A stretch of DNA of 64,000 nt from Asterias rubens (Eukaryota > Echinodermata > Asteroidea > Forcipulatida > Asteriidae), in NCBI RefSeq assembly GCF_902459465.1, contig NC_047078.1:5046333-5110332 (forward strand). The letters are read 5' to 3'. Shown in pieces: positions 47,930-59,377 of this stretch (the stretch's first letter is position 1; every line of letters begins with the position of its first letter). A model generated the notes under the pieces. The model saw only the letters and a list, made by a program, of their open reading frames with translations. It searched no databases and had not been told where the DNA came from. The position numbers and the translations under genes were made by a program.

Positions 47930-48985
47930 ACAACAACCTTTATCCAATTTGTGAAACTACCTGACTGATGACGGATTGGACCAACGTTGATTTTAGGTTG
48001 TTATCATCACAACGCAAAAACAACCTTTATCCAACATTGTATGTCAGAAACCTCATGTTGAAACAATTCGTTACCAGACTGATGTTGGATCAACATTGAT
48101 TTGAGGTTATTGTTAACGTGAGGTAAAAACATCCAACGTTGCACATACATCAAAAATTATTACGTCGATACAACGTTAGCAGACTGATATTGGATCAACA
48201 TTGATTTGAGGTTATTACCGTGACGCAAAAACAACCTTTATGCAACAATGTAAAACGTGAAAAACATCGCAGAGTGATATTGGATCAACATTGATTTTAT
48301 CCAACGTTGCAGGCCTACATACTTCAAAAACATTACATTGATACAACGTTGGCAGACTGATGTTGGATCAACGTTGATGTTGTGTTGTTATTATCCCGAC
48401 GCAAAAAACAACCTTTATCCAACGTTGTACTTACGACCAAACCATTACGTTGATACAACGTCAGCAGACTGATGTTGGATCAACGTCGATTTTTAGGTGA
48501 TTATTATCCCGACGCAAATTCAACCTTTATCCAACGTTGTACTTACGTCAAAAACATTACGTTGATACAACATTGACAGACTGATGTTGGATCAACGTCG
48601 ATTTTTGGTTGTTATTATCCCGACGTAAAAACAACCTTTATCCAACGTTGTACTTACGACCAAAACATTGCATTGATACAACGTTAGCAGACTGATGTTG
48701 GATCAACGTCGATTTTTGGTTGTTATTATCCCGACGCAAAAACAACCTTTATCCAACGTTGTACTTACGTCAAAAACATTACATTGATACAACGTTGGCA
48801 GACTGATGTTGGATCAACGTTGAATTTTGGTTGTTAACCTTTATCCAACGATTATGGAACGTCAAAGAACAACCTAAAATCAACGTCGCAAATGTGACGT
48901 TGAAACAACGTTGATTTATGGTACTTCAACGTTGCGACGCCAAATCAACCAATATCCAACATTGAAATAACGTTGTGTGCGCACT
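47930..48985. repeat. Right-arm ~112-bp tandem array of the 4-kb element
   Basis: GACTGATGTTGGATCAACG recurs at 48,354, 48,467, 48,579, 48,690 and 48,801 (spacing 111-113). More diverged units lie at 48,077, 48,182 and 48,272. Units contain AACCTTTATCCAACGTTGTA and CATTACGTTGATACAACG. The copies are more uniform towards the right half. Confidence 0.9.
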
Positions 48986-48988
48986 GGG

Positions 48989-49692
48989 ATAGTCATGACC
49001 ATCGATTCAGAGGCACAGTGTCTTTTGTTTCTTAAGATAATATTGGTGCTCATTCACTAGGAGGATTCAATGAAAGCTTTAGTGGGTTAAGGATCAGTCG
49101 TTTCTGTATGGCCACGAGACAAAACCTTGATGATTGCTTGACCACAGATAGTTGTGAAATGAGAACCTAAGAGAGCTACAATGCACAAGTTGCAATGGTG
49201 ACCGAAGATGGAGCATTGGCGACAGCCTATGGCGTGAAAGGAGACTGTGTTCTTAATAATCTAGAATATTACCATGTTACCAGAGGATTGCCATCGGACA
49301 TTGCCCATGATCTCTTTGAGGGGCTCGTCCCAGAGGTGCTTCGGAATCTGGTGTTGTACTTTGTATCAGATGGTTACTTCAGCCTGGACCAACTGAACAC
49401 AAGGATTGGGAGTTTTTCTTATGGTAAAACTGACAGGGTGAATAAACCCACTATGATGGCTTCAACAATAGCAGATTTCCGGGTGAAACAAACAGCCAAT
49501 TCAAAATACCAAGAGATGGGAGACCATGCTACTGCAGTACTTTGACAAAGACTTCGGAGATTGGGTCGACGTGGCCCCAATGTCCTCTCTTGAATATATG
49601 ACGAGATTGCAAGTCCTGACTGCAGATGCCAATGATGATGTGGTGTCTTCTGCGTCTAGTAGCTGCAGTGAAACTCCTGAAGCCATTGAATG
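48989..49692 (+). pseudogene. Decayed gene, part after the transposon
   Basis: Coding similarity resumes immediately (HDHRFRGTVSFVS, a stop, DNIGAHSLGGFNESFSG). A second stop precedes ESYNAQVAMVTEDG and the best-conserved block YGVKGDCVLNNLEYYHVTRG ... DIAHDLFEGLVPEVL. After another shift the frame reads LLQYFDKDFGDWVDVAPMSS and ends at a strong donor, AATG|GTAAGT. The jump between the two blocks suggests an internal deletion or fusion. Confidence 0.6.
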
Positions 49693-50254
49693 GTAAGTTT
49701 TGCCTGATAGACATAAAAAGGATGTGTCCATCTTAAAAATCACCACAGGCAAGGCTTTAAACATTAAGTGAAGGCAGGGGCGGATCCAGAGTTGTTTGCA
49801 TGTGGTCAGGTTTTTTTTTTATACTTTATGTCTGATAATAACACCCTATTATGTTTTTTAATCATTTTTGTTTCGGCGCAGGGGGTACCCCCCCCCCCCC
49901 CTTTATTCGCACCGGATGGATTCTAATATACTGGCCAGTATAAATACAGATACTGTCAAGATGTATCTTGTGCAGTGTATTAATAAAGCTTAATATCTAA
50001 ATAAAACGCTGTAAAATATAATCAGTCTCTAAAGTCTGTTTCTTCCTTTTTGTTATATTTTTACCTTTGTGGTGAATGAAAATTGAAACAAAATAAACTA
50101 AAATCCTCTACAAAAATGGTGTCCATATTTTAATTGTCCAACTACGGTTTTTGTCATTTAATTTTTTCTGAGGGACCATTTAAAAAAAATCGTTGCTCAG
50201 TTAATGACATTGATTTGAAATCAAATATTTGTTGTTTTAATGTTATGTTTTCAG

Positions 50255-50440
50255 CAGCCCTACTTTGAGCACTGCAACTACAGCAAAGGCTTTTCGGGTG
50301 TGGCCAATCAAGTTCAACTTTCCGGTGTACGCTCTGCGTGCTGGAGTGCAGCAGAAGCTGCGAGGTGGTGAAAAGCTAGATAGGGGAAACAGAACACAGA
50401 TCACCGATGCTATTTATCAGGATGTGACAAAGTATACATA
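50255..50440 (+). pseudogene. Decayed gene, SAMD3-like exon
   Basis: TTATGTTTTCAG acceptor and GTAAGT donor. It encodes SPTLSTATTAKAFRVWPIKF ... AIYQDVTKYT without an internal stop and joins the preceding exon in frame. Confidence 0.62.
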
Positions 50441-50829
50441 GTAAGTCTGAATAACTTACGTATTTTTCAAGTTGGACATAATCCTTCTTTTATGCATACA
50501 TATGAGTCGAGCTAAATCAAGGGACCTGTAGTTCTACATTATCAACTGCCTCCATGCACTTTATTCTAAAGCAGCATCCTATTTCCTTACAAATGGCAAG
50601 TTCCACAACTGTACAATATTACAACACTTGTTTCATTCCATTTAGTTAGCAAAAGCACAAGAGGATCCCTGCAAGCAACTTGAAATGGAATTACATGTAT
50701 CTCATTTTTTAAAACTTCACTTTTCAGGATTTTCAGGGCTTGCAATGAGTTTTCATGCTGAGTGGTGAATTTGATCCTTTAATTTCCCATTCATGTTTGG
50801 CATTTAATTTTACTTCTTTTCAACAAAAG

Positions 50830-50906
50830 AGTGGCAATACACCGAGGTAGTCACAGCTTTCGTAGAGACGTTTCCAAAAGTGAAGTCCAATGACAATTTG
50901 TCCATG
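50830..50906 (+). pseudogene. Decayed gene, short exon
   Basis: WQYTEVVTAFVETFPKVKSN is followed by donor ATG|GTAAGAG. The acceptor CAACAAAAG is weak, and its phase does not match the previous exon cleanly, another sign of decay. Confidence 0.55.
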
Positions 50907-51105
50907 GTAAGAGTTTAACATGTGGTTGAAGCATACACTCCTGCATTGCAGTATACAAAACTTAATATCATTATCATGTGTTATTATTCTATATTTCTTG
51001 CAATGAAATCTGAAAAACAAATAAAAACCAAACTAAGAGCACCTGGCGATCTTTAGTGAAACAGTCGTTGTTAAAATGATTATAATTCAATTATCTTGTT
51101 TTCAG

Positions 51106-51475
51106 AGTCTGTGGCGTCAAAGGATTCAGTAGCGGTTTCAGAACGAAAGGAGAAGAAGGGATTATGTTCCAGGAAAACGCACACTTTCAGATAAAAATGC
51201 AACAGCGGGACCACCTCAAAAGCAGAGTGACAAATTGATGTGGGGCCTAAAAAACTACATGAGTCAGCGACCGGAGGGCGAAGACGCTACCTCAATTGAA
51301 AGGCACAGAGCTGCAATGAAGACTGAACTCACAAAGAGGAACCCAGAGCAAAGTCGGATCGATCGTCTAATGACCCTTACATTTGCTGATCGCAGGGACA
51401 TCATTGTGAAAAAAAAATCCACTGACGGTGGAGATCAAAGCAGATTTTCCAGCTCTTCTTAAAGGGGGAAGTGAG
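51106..51475 (+). pseudogene. Decayed gene, basic exon with nonsense codon
   Basis: TTGTTTTCAG acceptor and GAG|GTAACT donor. It reads SLWRQRIQ, stop, RFQNERRRRRDY, then KLMWGLKNYMSQRPEGED ... LTFADRRDIIVKK. A run of nine A near 51,410 shifts the frame; the neighbouring frame continues NPLTVEIKADFPALLKGG. The glutamine-to-stop change (CAG to TAG) is inferred. Confidence 0.62.
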
Positions 51476-51880
51476 GTAACTTTATGTTTTTCTGAATGGC
51501 ATGTCTTGAGCAAAGACATTTGGTATTTTTGGAAAGCATCAACATATAGCCAGAATGCTCAATCGGTAGATCGCTAGTACATTAAATCACAGCCTCAAAT
51601 TCAAATCCCAATTTGGCAAAATTTATTTAATAAAATGTACATTGTATAAACACAAATATATATATAAAAAAAATAATAATAATAGTTTGTAATACAAGTG
51701 TTTGATGCATATGTTTGTTAATATGGACTGTTTGAGTACAAACTGCAGTATACATTGTACATAGGAAAAGCACAATTTTTCTGTACAGTTTAATATACTG
51801 TTCCAATTGCCAATTTTGTTTTGTTTATGTTGAGTTTTAATTATGTTTTATTTATGAATATTGTATCAATATTGTGCAGG

Positions 51881-52051
51881 TTCTGAAAGAGTTTAAGCCA
51901 TATCAACTGAAGAACTGGGGAAGAAACTGACAACTGGTTTGCAGAAGTACCACAAGCAGCTTTTTGCTCTAGCCAAAAAAGCAGGATCACACCATCATCA
52001 AGAAGCTGGTTGAATCTGCATCACTTGAAACAACTGAAGAAAACCGTCAGG
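51881..52051 (+). pseudogene. Decayed gene, exon with frameshifts
   Basis: TATTGTGCAG acceptor and CAGG|GTAAGT donor. Coding similarity moves between frames: VLKEFKPYQL, then ELGKKLTTGLQKYHKQLFAL, then HTIIKKLVESASLETTEENR. Confidence 0.55.
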
Positions 52052-52094
52052 GTAAGTGGTGACACATTGTGCATTTAAGCACTCGGCTTTCCGG

Positions 52095-52270
52095 GCTTTA
52101 CTCAAAGTAATCTGCAGTGTTGTAGTCGAGTCACCTAGGTTAAGTCCGAGTCTGAGACCAAGTCTTTGGCCGACGTGACTCAAGTTGAGTCCAAGTCAGG
52201 GAAAATAATCGAGTCCGAGTCCTGGAATCGAGTCGACAGCTGACTCAACAGGAAGGATGATGAAAAGGTT
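52095..52270. repeat. GAGTCCGAGTC-rich dispersed repeat
   Basis: GTTGTAGTCGAGTCACCTAGG is followed by iterated GAGTCCGAGTCTGAG / CAAGTCAGG. It is a low-complexity dispersed repeat within an intron. Confidence 0.55.
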
Positions 52271-52700
52271 GGAAGTGGTTTTCAGACACATAAGTATGGG
52301 CTGGAGTTTTCAAATTCATCGAACTGTTTGGAAACATTTTTTCAAATAGTGACATGCTCATAATCCCCATTCACCCTCCATCATACTTGCAAGTGAAGCT
52401 ATATGAATGAATGTGCACATGTACTTAATCAAGTACAGGTGAAATTGCATCAGGATTTTCATTTTGCCAAATAATTTCCAGTCATCATTTCAGTGGTACA
52501 CTCCAAACCTAGACTACATGAAGCATGATCCCGTTGCTCCTTTGGCCGGTACTTAAGAAGCCTCGGGGTTTTACTTGCAAGCCAATATGGGGGTTCATTG
52601 GTTGGTTTATTGCAACACGTTCACCGAATACTGGCCTTCATACATCCATGCATTTACTCACTCTCTGATATGTATTACTTTTTTTTCTCACACTTTTCAG

Positions 52701-52933
52701 TTGAAGATTCACAAACGCATCCTGTCATCCAACAACACGATGACACCACATTCAAGGTCATCATCGAAGAGGAGACCGTCATGAAGACCACACCCTTGTT
52801 TTCTGCATTTGAGGTGTACTTTGCATCGTTTTATGTTTTTAATTTGTCCTATCCCAAAAAGTTGAGGGAAGACACTGCAATTTTTCCAAAGGCCGGTCTT
52901 GAACATTCAGGACAAAGAAAAAGTCAGCACTAG
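52701..52933 (+). pseudogene. Decayed gene, terminal exon
   Basis: CACACTTTTCAG acceptor. It reads VEDSQTHPVIQQHDDTTFKV ... FSAFEVYFASFYVFNLSYPK and ends at TAG 52,931-52,933 with no internal stop. This block most resembles the C-terminal part of SAMD3-like proteins. Confidence 0.62.
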
Positions 52934-53012
52934 TGTGTGTGCCCCGCTTGAAACCGTATCTCAGTAATAACTGTTGTGACTACTTTCTGCATGTTCAATT
53001 ACTGACAGGACC

Positions 53013-53018
53013 AATAAA
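53013..53018 (+). terminator. Poly(A) signal AATAAA after the decayed gene
   Basis: Canonical AATAAA 80 bases after the terminal stop codon, followed by a T-rich stretch. Confidence 0.5.
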
Positions 53019-53019
53019 A

Positions 53020-54080
53020 CAAGTTTTGAAAGTTATGTCAACAAAAGTGAACTTATCTTGCCAATTGTAATCCCCGATGTCTAAACAAAATGTAATTCTT
53101 TTAAGCATATCTAGTTATTGTACCCTTGAAAAAAAAATTGTGAAGAGTTTATTTCCAAAACGCCACATATTCAGCAGAAAATTGCACTACAAATTCTCAT
53201 CTTGAATATTTTATGAACAAAAAGAAAGATAACTTTGATTACTTTACCATAACTGTTTGTATAACACTGTTTTTAAATCACATCTTTGTGTTTATTTAAA
53301 AAAAAAAATTATGACTGAGGGAAAAAATAAGTTGTCTACCAAAAACAAAAAGAACAATTGGCATATATAGCATTTTGGAAACAAACTTTTCGTTTTTCCC
53401 TGTGAAAACATTCCATGTTAAATTTATGATTCTGGTTATTGTCAGCTGTGTGGCCAAAAATCTACTCTCTCTCAAAAAATGGAGATGTGTTTTACTTCTG
53501 GAAGTGGGTTCTGGCTCTTTGAAGAGGTGTGGTTTCTTTGCGAAGTAAGGAAAAACCAACCAATGATTGAAAGTTAGTCGTTACATTTTCGCCAGTGTTG
53601 TTGACTTTAATGCGAGGCCATGGACAGAAGGGTAACTGTTTTAGAAAACTTTTCGCCCAAAAAAGTAAGTTTTAGAATATAGAGCCACCTCAAGTTCAAA
53701 TGCCAAGGAATTTCGTTGTGAAATATATGCCCAAATTCAGTGAACCAATAACCTAAAATATTACTTGCTGAGAAACTGTCGTTTTTTACCTTATACCTTA
53801 TTTTTTGTAGCTGAAGTTGCATGGAATAAATCAGATGTTGTTATGTTATAAATTCGTAATCATGTCACTTAAAATGAAAGGATAATTTGACCATTTTCTG
53901 TTGTGGTTTTGACGCACCGTTTGTGTTTTTGATCCTTGACGTGACGTGGAACCTGACGAATACGTAGAGTTACTGCTTGTTGGAGTTCAGAAACTCGACC
54001 ACTTAATGTGGAGCACCTTGTGTTTGACACTTTTCGAGGTCAGTGTTGCCACATTTCGTCGTTGACAAATTCTAATTTTA
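53020..54080. other. No gene recognised
   Basis: AT-rich spacer. The T/A-rich frames on the minus strand have no domain I can name. Confidence 0.4.
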
Positions 54081-54299
54081 TTCGGTGAATTACTGGTACC
54101 TTTACTTTCAAAACTCTTGCCTTTTAATCTCTGCTAACGATTTCCGTGCTATGAAACATTCCCGATCCCCGAAAAAAAAACAAAAAAACGGTGTGTCCGG
54201 AAATTGGGCACAAAATGGGAGTACCGAAAACTTGGGCATGTCGGGTAGCCTTGCTCTAAGACTAAGAGACCCTACCCCCAATGAAGCCCAAAAAGGAAG

Positions 54300-56880
54300 A
54301 GCATAAGTATTAACCATGGAGGAATGGAGGAATGAAATAAAGTTATTGTACTCTTTGTATTCACAACAATTTCTACTACCGTAGAATTCGACTCCGTGAA
54401 TTCTTCCTCGACTCACCATCCATGGATCCTGAGCCATTTTATTGTAAGAGTAAATGGGTACCACCTAAGAACCGTGTTCCGTCCCTTGAAACTTACCTGC
54501 AGGTTGTTAGTTCACAAATTAACTCGAATGATCATTCTACCCACAGGACTCATGACAACCTCCCTAGAGAAGAGCGTGAGGTTCTTAAGACTCAACGAGC
54601 ACGGAAAGACATCATCATCAAGCCAGCCGACAAGCTGTTGTTGTCATGGGCCGTCAGCAATACATCGATGAAGCCATGAGACAACTGAACAACCAAACTA
54701 ATTATAAACCACTTGACACTGATCCAACAGGCACCTTCTCAAAGGAGATTCAACAAACACTGGACGAAATGCATGACCGTGACAACCTAACCAAGAAAGC
54801 TCACAAGTTTCTCTCCCCGGTCGACTGTAGAACAGCCAGGTTTTATCTCCTTCCCAAGGTACACAAACCAGACAACCCAGGAAGACCCATCATTTTTGGC
54901 AATGGTTCCCCCACTCAGAACATCTCTCTTTTTGTTGACAGTTTTCTCAACCCGTTAATGCCGCAGATTCCATCATACATTCATGACACTCCAGATTTCC
55001 TCCGCAAAATCTCAGGTATTCAGAACCAGGTCCCAAACACAGCCATCATCGGTAGTTTTGATGTAACCTCTCTATACACCAACATTCCCCAAGATGAAGG
55101 GATTGCTGCCTGCTCTTCAGCTCTGGCTAAGAGTGGTCACACGTCACCGCCCATTTCTGACATTGTATCCCTCATGCAACATGTTCTAACAAAAAGTAAA
55201 CTTTTCTTTCTTGGGTAAGAATTTCCTACCGGTACATGGCACTGCAATGGGCACACGTATGGCACCATCAATGGCGTGCCTTTTCATGAGCCATCTTGAA
55301 CAGCACATGTTGGCAACAGCCCCTTGCCGTCCCTGGGTCTGGTAGCGCTATATCGATGACATCTTTTTCATCTGGACAAGCGATGAAGCAAGCCCCACAG
55401 CTTTCATTAATCACATGAATTCCTTCCACAGGGCCATCAAATTCACGAGCGAATACTCAACCAAGAATACACATTTTCTGGATGTCAAGGTTCTCCTCAA
55501 GACGGATGAAGGCTTAACCACAGATCTCTTCGTTAAACCCACAGATAAACACCAATACCTACATTCCACTAGCTGTCACCCCCGACACTGCAAAACCAGC
55601 ATAGCCTACAGTCAGGCCCTCAGACTCCGTCGAATCTGTTCTTATGATTCTGATTTTATCCACCACTCACAGGAACTTAAGAAACACCTTGTTTCCAGGG
55701 GTCATAGCTCTCTAGCAGTCCATCGAGCGATCCAGAATATCAAGGGAGTCAGTACTTTCCAAAGGACCCAAAAAACAACAGAGTCCTACGGGGAAAGTTC
55801 CTTTTAATGTCACTTTCCACCCCTCACTTCCTCCCATTCGTAAAATAACCAGTTCGAACCATCATATTCTTCACACATCAGATCGACTTCAACGTGCTGT
55901 GCAGGAAGAACCCATAGTTGCCTACAGATGCCCACCAAGTCTCAGGGATCTCATTGTCCGAGCAGAAGTCCCTCCCATTAATGATGATGTTAATCCCCCT
56001 CTACCACAGGGAACTTTTAGGTGTTCCAACATCTCCAAATGCATCATCTGTAGACAACACATCGGGGAATCGGACTCCTTCACCAGTAACACCGGCGGTA
56101 CCACCCATAAGACAAGGGGTCATGTCACCTTCACCACCACTAATCTCATTTATCTCATATCTTGCAGAGTCTGTGGTGTTCCATAATAGGTGAAACAAGA
56201 ACTACACTCAAGAGGCGTTTCTATGGCCACAGATCTACAGTCAAGACCCAAAAGCTAGACATACCTGTAGGACATCACTTTAATCTTCCTAATCACTCCA
56301 TTTCTGACATGATCTTACAGGCCATAGAAGCACTAGGCAACCACAGATAGACTGTGCGTTTGAGTAGGGAGAAACTCTGGATTAGACGCCTCCTCACCAT
56401 TCAACCCCATGGTCTGAACATCCAAGAAGGAATCGACTAATAAACCTTTTGTTTTGCCATCTCCTTTTTCCCCACAGCCTTTTAGCTTGAGCCTCATTCA
56501 CTAATCAATTACTTTTTTACCCCACCTCCCCACCCTTGATATTGTCCTTTGTGTTTCTATCTTCTTGTAGTCAAGCCAGCCCCTTCCTCCCCCCTTTTGT
56601 CCCCTACTCACTGTTTACCCCTTGCTTTTTCTCCTGTTCACTGTTTACCCCCTTGCTTTTTCTGTATGCTTTCTAACCTTATTCATGTATTTCCACCTCA
56701 CTGCAAAAAGTAGTTACCTGTTCATGTTTGTTGTGTGTTGTCATTTAGCCTTCGAGAAAGACTCTGCAGGGTCGAAACGTCAGGCCATTAACTTATTTTT
56801 CGCATTTATACTCTCGGTCCATTTGGTTGGTAAGTTGTTTGCAACAGCTAATTCTATTTTCTAAAAAATAAATTATCATA
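54300..56880 (+). mobile_element. Degenerate Penelope-like element (reverse transcriptase plus GIY-YIG endonuclease)
   Basis: Protein similarity runs in order across several frames: YYRRIRLREFF (54,367), KDIIIKPADK, RQQYIDEAMRQLNNQT, ARFYLLPKVHKP, GSFDVTSLYTNIP, FLPVHGTAMGTRMAPSMA, RYIDDIFFIW (catalytic DD), HFLDVKVL, and a C-terminal GIY-YIG region (NLIYLISCRVCGV, then YIGETRTTLKRRFYGHRS, WIRRLLTIQPHGLN). At least three frameshifts (near 54,632, 55,217 and 56,185) and a TAG in front of RYIDD show it is dead. The 3' UTR holds CTCTGCAGGGTCGAAACGTC. Confidence 0.9.
56750..56795 (+). ncRNA. Degenerate hammerhead-like fold at the Penelope-like 3' end
   Basis: GCCTTCGAGAAAGAC ... GGGTCGAAACGTCAGGC can form an outer stem GCCT/AGGC and an inner GAC/GTC stem, with GAAA and a terminal GTC placed as in a hammerhead ribozyme. 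The CTGATGA strand is degenerate (TCGAGAA), so activity is unlikely. Confidence 0.35.
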
Positions 56881-57369
56881 AAATACAATCAATGAGTTCA
56901 ACAATTAATGACAAAGTGATTGTAAATATGGATAATAAGGGTTTATTATAAATCAATTCTAAAATGTTTACTTGGACTACGTTGGAATTTTTAATGCTCT
57001 ATTCAAGTGTCATTAGGGAACACTTCAAACATTCCCTTTTTTTTTTTTTTTTTTTTTAGACTGACAAGTTTCACACTTTTGTGGTATGCTTAAGTGTATT
57101 AAACAATGTTGATGACAGACTAGCTACTTCAACATATCAAAGTAGGTCATTTTGATATCCAGGTTTTCATTATATTTCCGGTTGGTTACAAACGTGACCG
57201 ACATGTTTTTGACAGTTGTTGAGTTTGTTTGTTGTTTTAGAAAATTTATATCAGAGACATTCCTTGACATTATTGCATAAATTATAGAAAAAAAATTGAA
57301 AACTGTTGACATATCCTTCATTAGGCAATGTCCACTGGTCTCACAGAACACATTAAGTGGACATCCTAG

Positions 57370-57493
57370 GAGCAAAACAGGATGTATCTGTACCTGCCCT
57401 GCAAAAACTTAAATGTCATGAGTTGAAGTTTTGGCTTCAATGCCGTGGAGATTCCTGCAAAGGCCTGAAAACCAAGGCACAGCTGATACAGAG
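57370..57493 (+). CDS. SAP-domain exon of a transposon-like protein (probably decayed)
   Basis: The sequence between ATCCTAG and donor AGAG|GTATGT encodes LQKLKCHELKFWLQCRGDSC and KGLKTKAQLIQR, a good SAP DNA-binding motif (helix-turn-helix with the leucine and glycine pattern). It joins the next exon in frame. SAP domains head several invertebrate transposon proteins, including ones with YqaJ nuclease domains; no nuclease part is visible here. Confidence 0.6.
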
Positions 57494-57877
57494 GTATGTA
57501 TGCTGAATAAAAAATACACCACATTTGATGCTGATTAAAACTAGTGAATGCCATGTGTTTGTGGGAAAGGGAGGTTTAGGGTATACATGTAATATTAGTC
57601 GCTGGCCAAGGTTAGAGTAACTGCCTAGAATGGATACAGGGGAGAAAGACTTAAGGCTGTCATGAGGGGGTAATCTGTTTTTTGGAGGGGATGAGGGAAA
57701 GGGCTCTTACAGCTACCCCCCCCCCCCCCGCCCCCCCATGACATGCCTGCAGCTAGCAGCATGGTTTTCTTTGAGAAAGTATTGGGGAAAATATCAGATG
57801 ACAAGTGCAATCTTGTTTGCATGAATTAAAGTCTGTATTTGATATGTTTTTTCATCTTTTCTTATTTGCTATTTTAG

Positions 57878-58227
57878 AATTCAACAGACTGTTTCAAATG
57901 GCAAGCATTCTACAGTCATTGATCCCACCCCAGATAAGCATTGGGCACAAAGGGTACCAACTCGGCCTATATGCACCATACACTCTGCTGACCCTTTTCC
58001 CAAGAAAGGATCATACCACCAGTGGGGCAGTTCTACTGACTGGGGTAAGAGGCTTGAAAGCCTTCCATCCCTTACACGGCGAGATAGATATGCACATAGA
58101 CACTGTGAACATGAGAATTAGGCCACAGAAGGACTTGACTGAGTGTCAAAACCTGCAATCCGTGGTGCACACCTCAATTCAGAGGTTATTTCCACGCACT
58201 CAGATGAAAACAAACCAAAACGGTTAA
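57878..58227 (+). pseudogene. Second exon of the SAP-domain protein, frame-broken
   Basis: Acceptor TATTTTAG at 57,870-57,877. In phase with the SAP exon it reads VIDPTPDKHWAQRVPTRPIC ... WGKRLESLPSLTRRD, then meets a TAG near 58,112. Similarity appears to pass into another frame (DMHIDTVNMRIRPQKDLTEC) ending at 58,227. No further exon was found. Confidence 0.5.
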
Positions 58228-58229
58228 AA

Positions 58230-59377
58230 AAATGTTCAGCAAGCCAATTATAACACTTTAGTTAGCCCTCATATTTGTTCAACAGGCCTTGCATTACAAA
58301 GCATCACACAAACATTCTTTGACGTGAATGAATGCTCCAAAATAATTCTTTTCTGACAGGTTTGCTGAAATACAAATTGATGATCCTTTAATTTTGCATC
58401 TTGTATTCTTTATACAATAGTTCAGTTGGAAAAAATAATTTTGCACACTCCTGTGTATTTTAAAAAATAGTCTTGCTGAGTACTGACAAATACATGTACA
58501 CACATGTAGCTGGATTCTCAATGTGAAGTCATCATTACATAATAATATTGATAAGTTATTCCAGAGAACAATTGTTCTGGGACAGGGTCTTCCAAAACAA
58601 TGAAAAATATCTGTTCTTTATAGTAGAAAAAACACTTGCGATGACTTATTATGTTATGCATGTGACCTCACGTTGAGAATTCAGCCATACATTATATCAG
58701 CAAGTGGCCAAATTAGGTTAGCGTTACTGAAGACTAATATTTAAAAAACAAATTAGTTAATCATTTAAAAGTACACAGGAATGTACAACAAGATTTTTTC
58801 TAACTAAGGAAATACAGGTGTAACATAAAAGCACCATTACTTAGTATTTTAACAAACCTTTAAGTAGTATTTAAATAAAAGGCATGAGAGTGCTACGTAT
58901 AAAATGAATATCAGTGACTTTGTCTGTATTTTTTTACAAGGAATGGTTTGTTTTACACATTACCAGACAATATCACATTGTATCTTTCAAGGAAAAAAAA
59001 TGCTTTATACACAGCATAGGGGGTTATAGTTGCAAGTAAATGTACTTTGTCAAATTATTTCTTTCACTTTGTACACATTGTTTAAGGAACTTACACGCCC
59101 ATTTGTAATATTGAGTTAAAATATTGTAACAATAAGTTGTGTTATCGCTCTGAGGTTCCCTAGGGGCTAAGTCCGACCTCATGTCCCAAGGTGGAATTTT
59201 ACAACTTAATTGATTGATGGGTTAACCTCATTGTGTAAGGTATGACTAGTTTCAATAATTGTTTTAGTGCATTCTGACTGTGTGCCCACGTGATTGGAGT
59301 CAGGTGGGCATGCAGATTAATGTTTGGCCAGGTGCCAGTTAACAAATATAACATTTGTGTGCCAAATAAGTAATAGG
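58230..59377. other. No gene recognised
   Basis: AT-rich stretch between the SAP exons and the convergent transposase; possibly the degraded middle of one transposon. Confidence 0.35.

Larger units (their letters stand above)
44973..48988. mobile_element. 4.0-kb TIR element with tandem-array arms, inserted in a gene
   Basis: The ends CCAAGTGGGCAAAATACGTT (left) and, reverse-complemented, CCCAGTGCGCACACAACGTT (right) match at 15 of 20 positions. They are flanked by AT on both sides, a likely 2-bp target duplication. The arms are tandem arrays of ACGTTG units (44,990-45,365; 47,930-48,985). The core holds a dead LINE and other repeat debris, and no transposase of its own was found. Outside it, the interrupted gene's reading frame resumes with no lost codon, which fixes the boundaries independently. 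Confidence 0.75.
43855..52933 (+). pseudogene. Large decayed gene: C2H2 finger, conserved transposon-associated domain, SAMD3-like 3' half
   Basis: The seven exon-like blocks share strand and order, and the 3' ones have good AG/GT borders, but the reading frame is broken repeatedly by frameshifts and nonsense codons. The 5' half resembles a family of large uncharacterised proteins, common in invertebrate and fish genomes, with an N-terminal zinc finger and a block like YGVKGDCVLNNLEYYH ... DIAHDLFEGLVPEVL. The 3' half (FRVWPIKFNFP ... FSAFEVYFASFYVFNLSYP) resembles proteins annotated as sterile-alpha-motif-domain-containing 3-like. Family naming is from memory. A 4.0-kb transposon splits it at 44,973-48,988. 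It may be an old mobile gene or a degenerated host gene; it may still be transcribed, since a poly(A) signal follows. Confidence 0.6.

Noticed and set aside
48060..48985. CRISPR-like or centromeric array
   Set aside because: The 112-bp monomers repeat over their whole length and form the arm of an inserted element, with only about eight copies.
54085..54306. Separate small gene upstream of the Penelope-like element
   Set aside because: The basic frame has no recognised domain and probably belongs to the 5' part of the element or to untranslated sequence.
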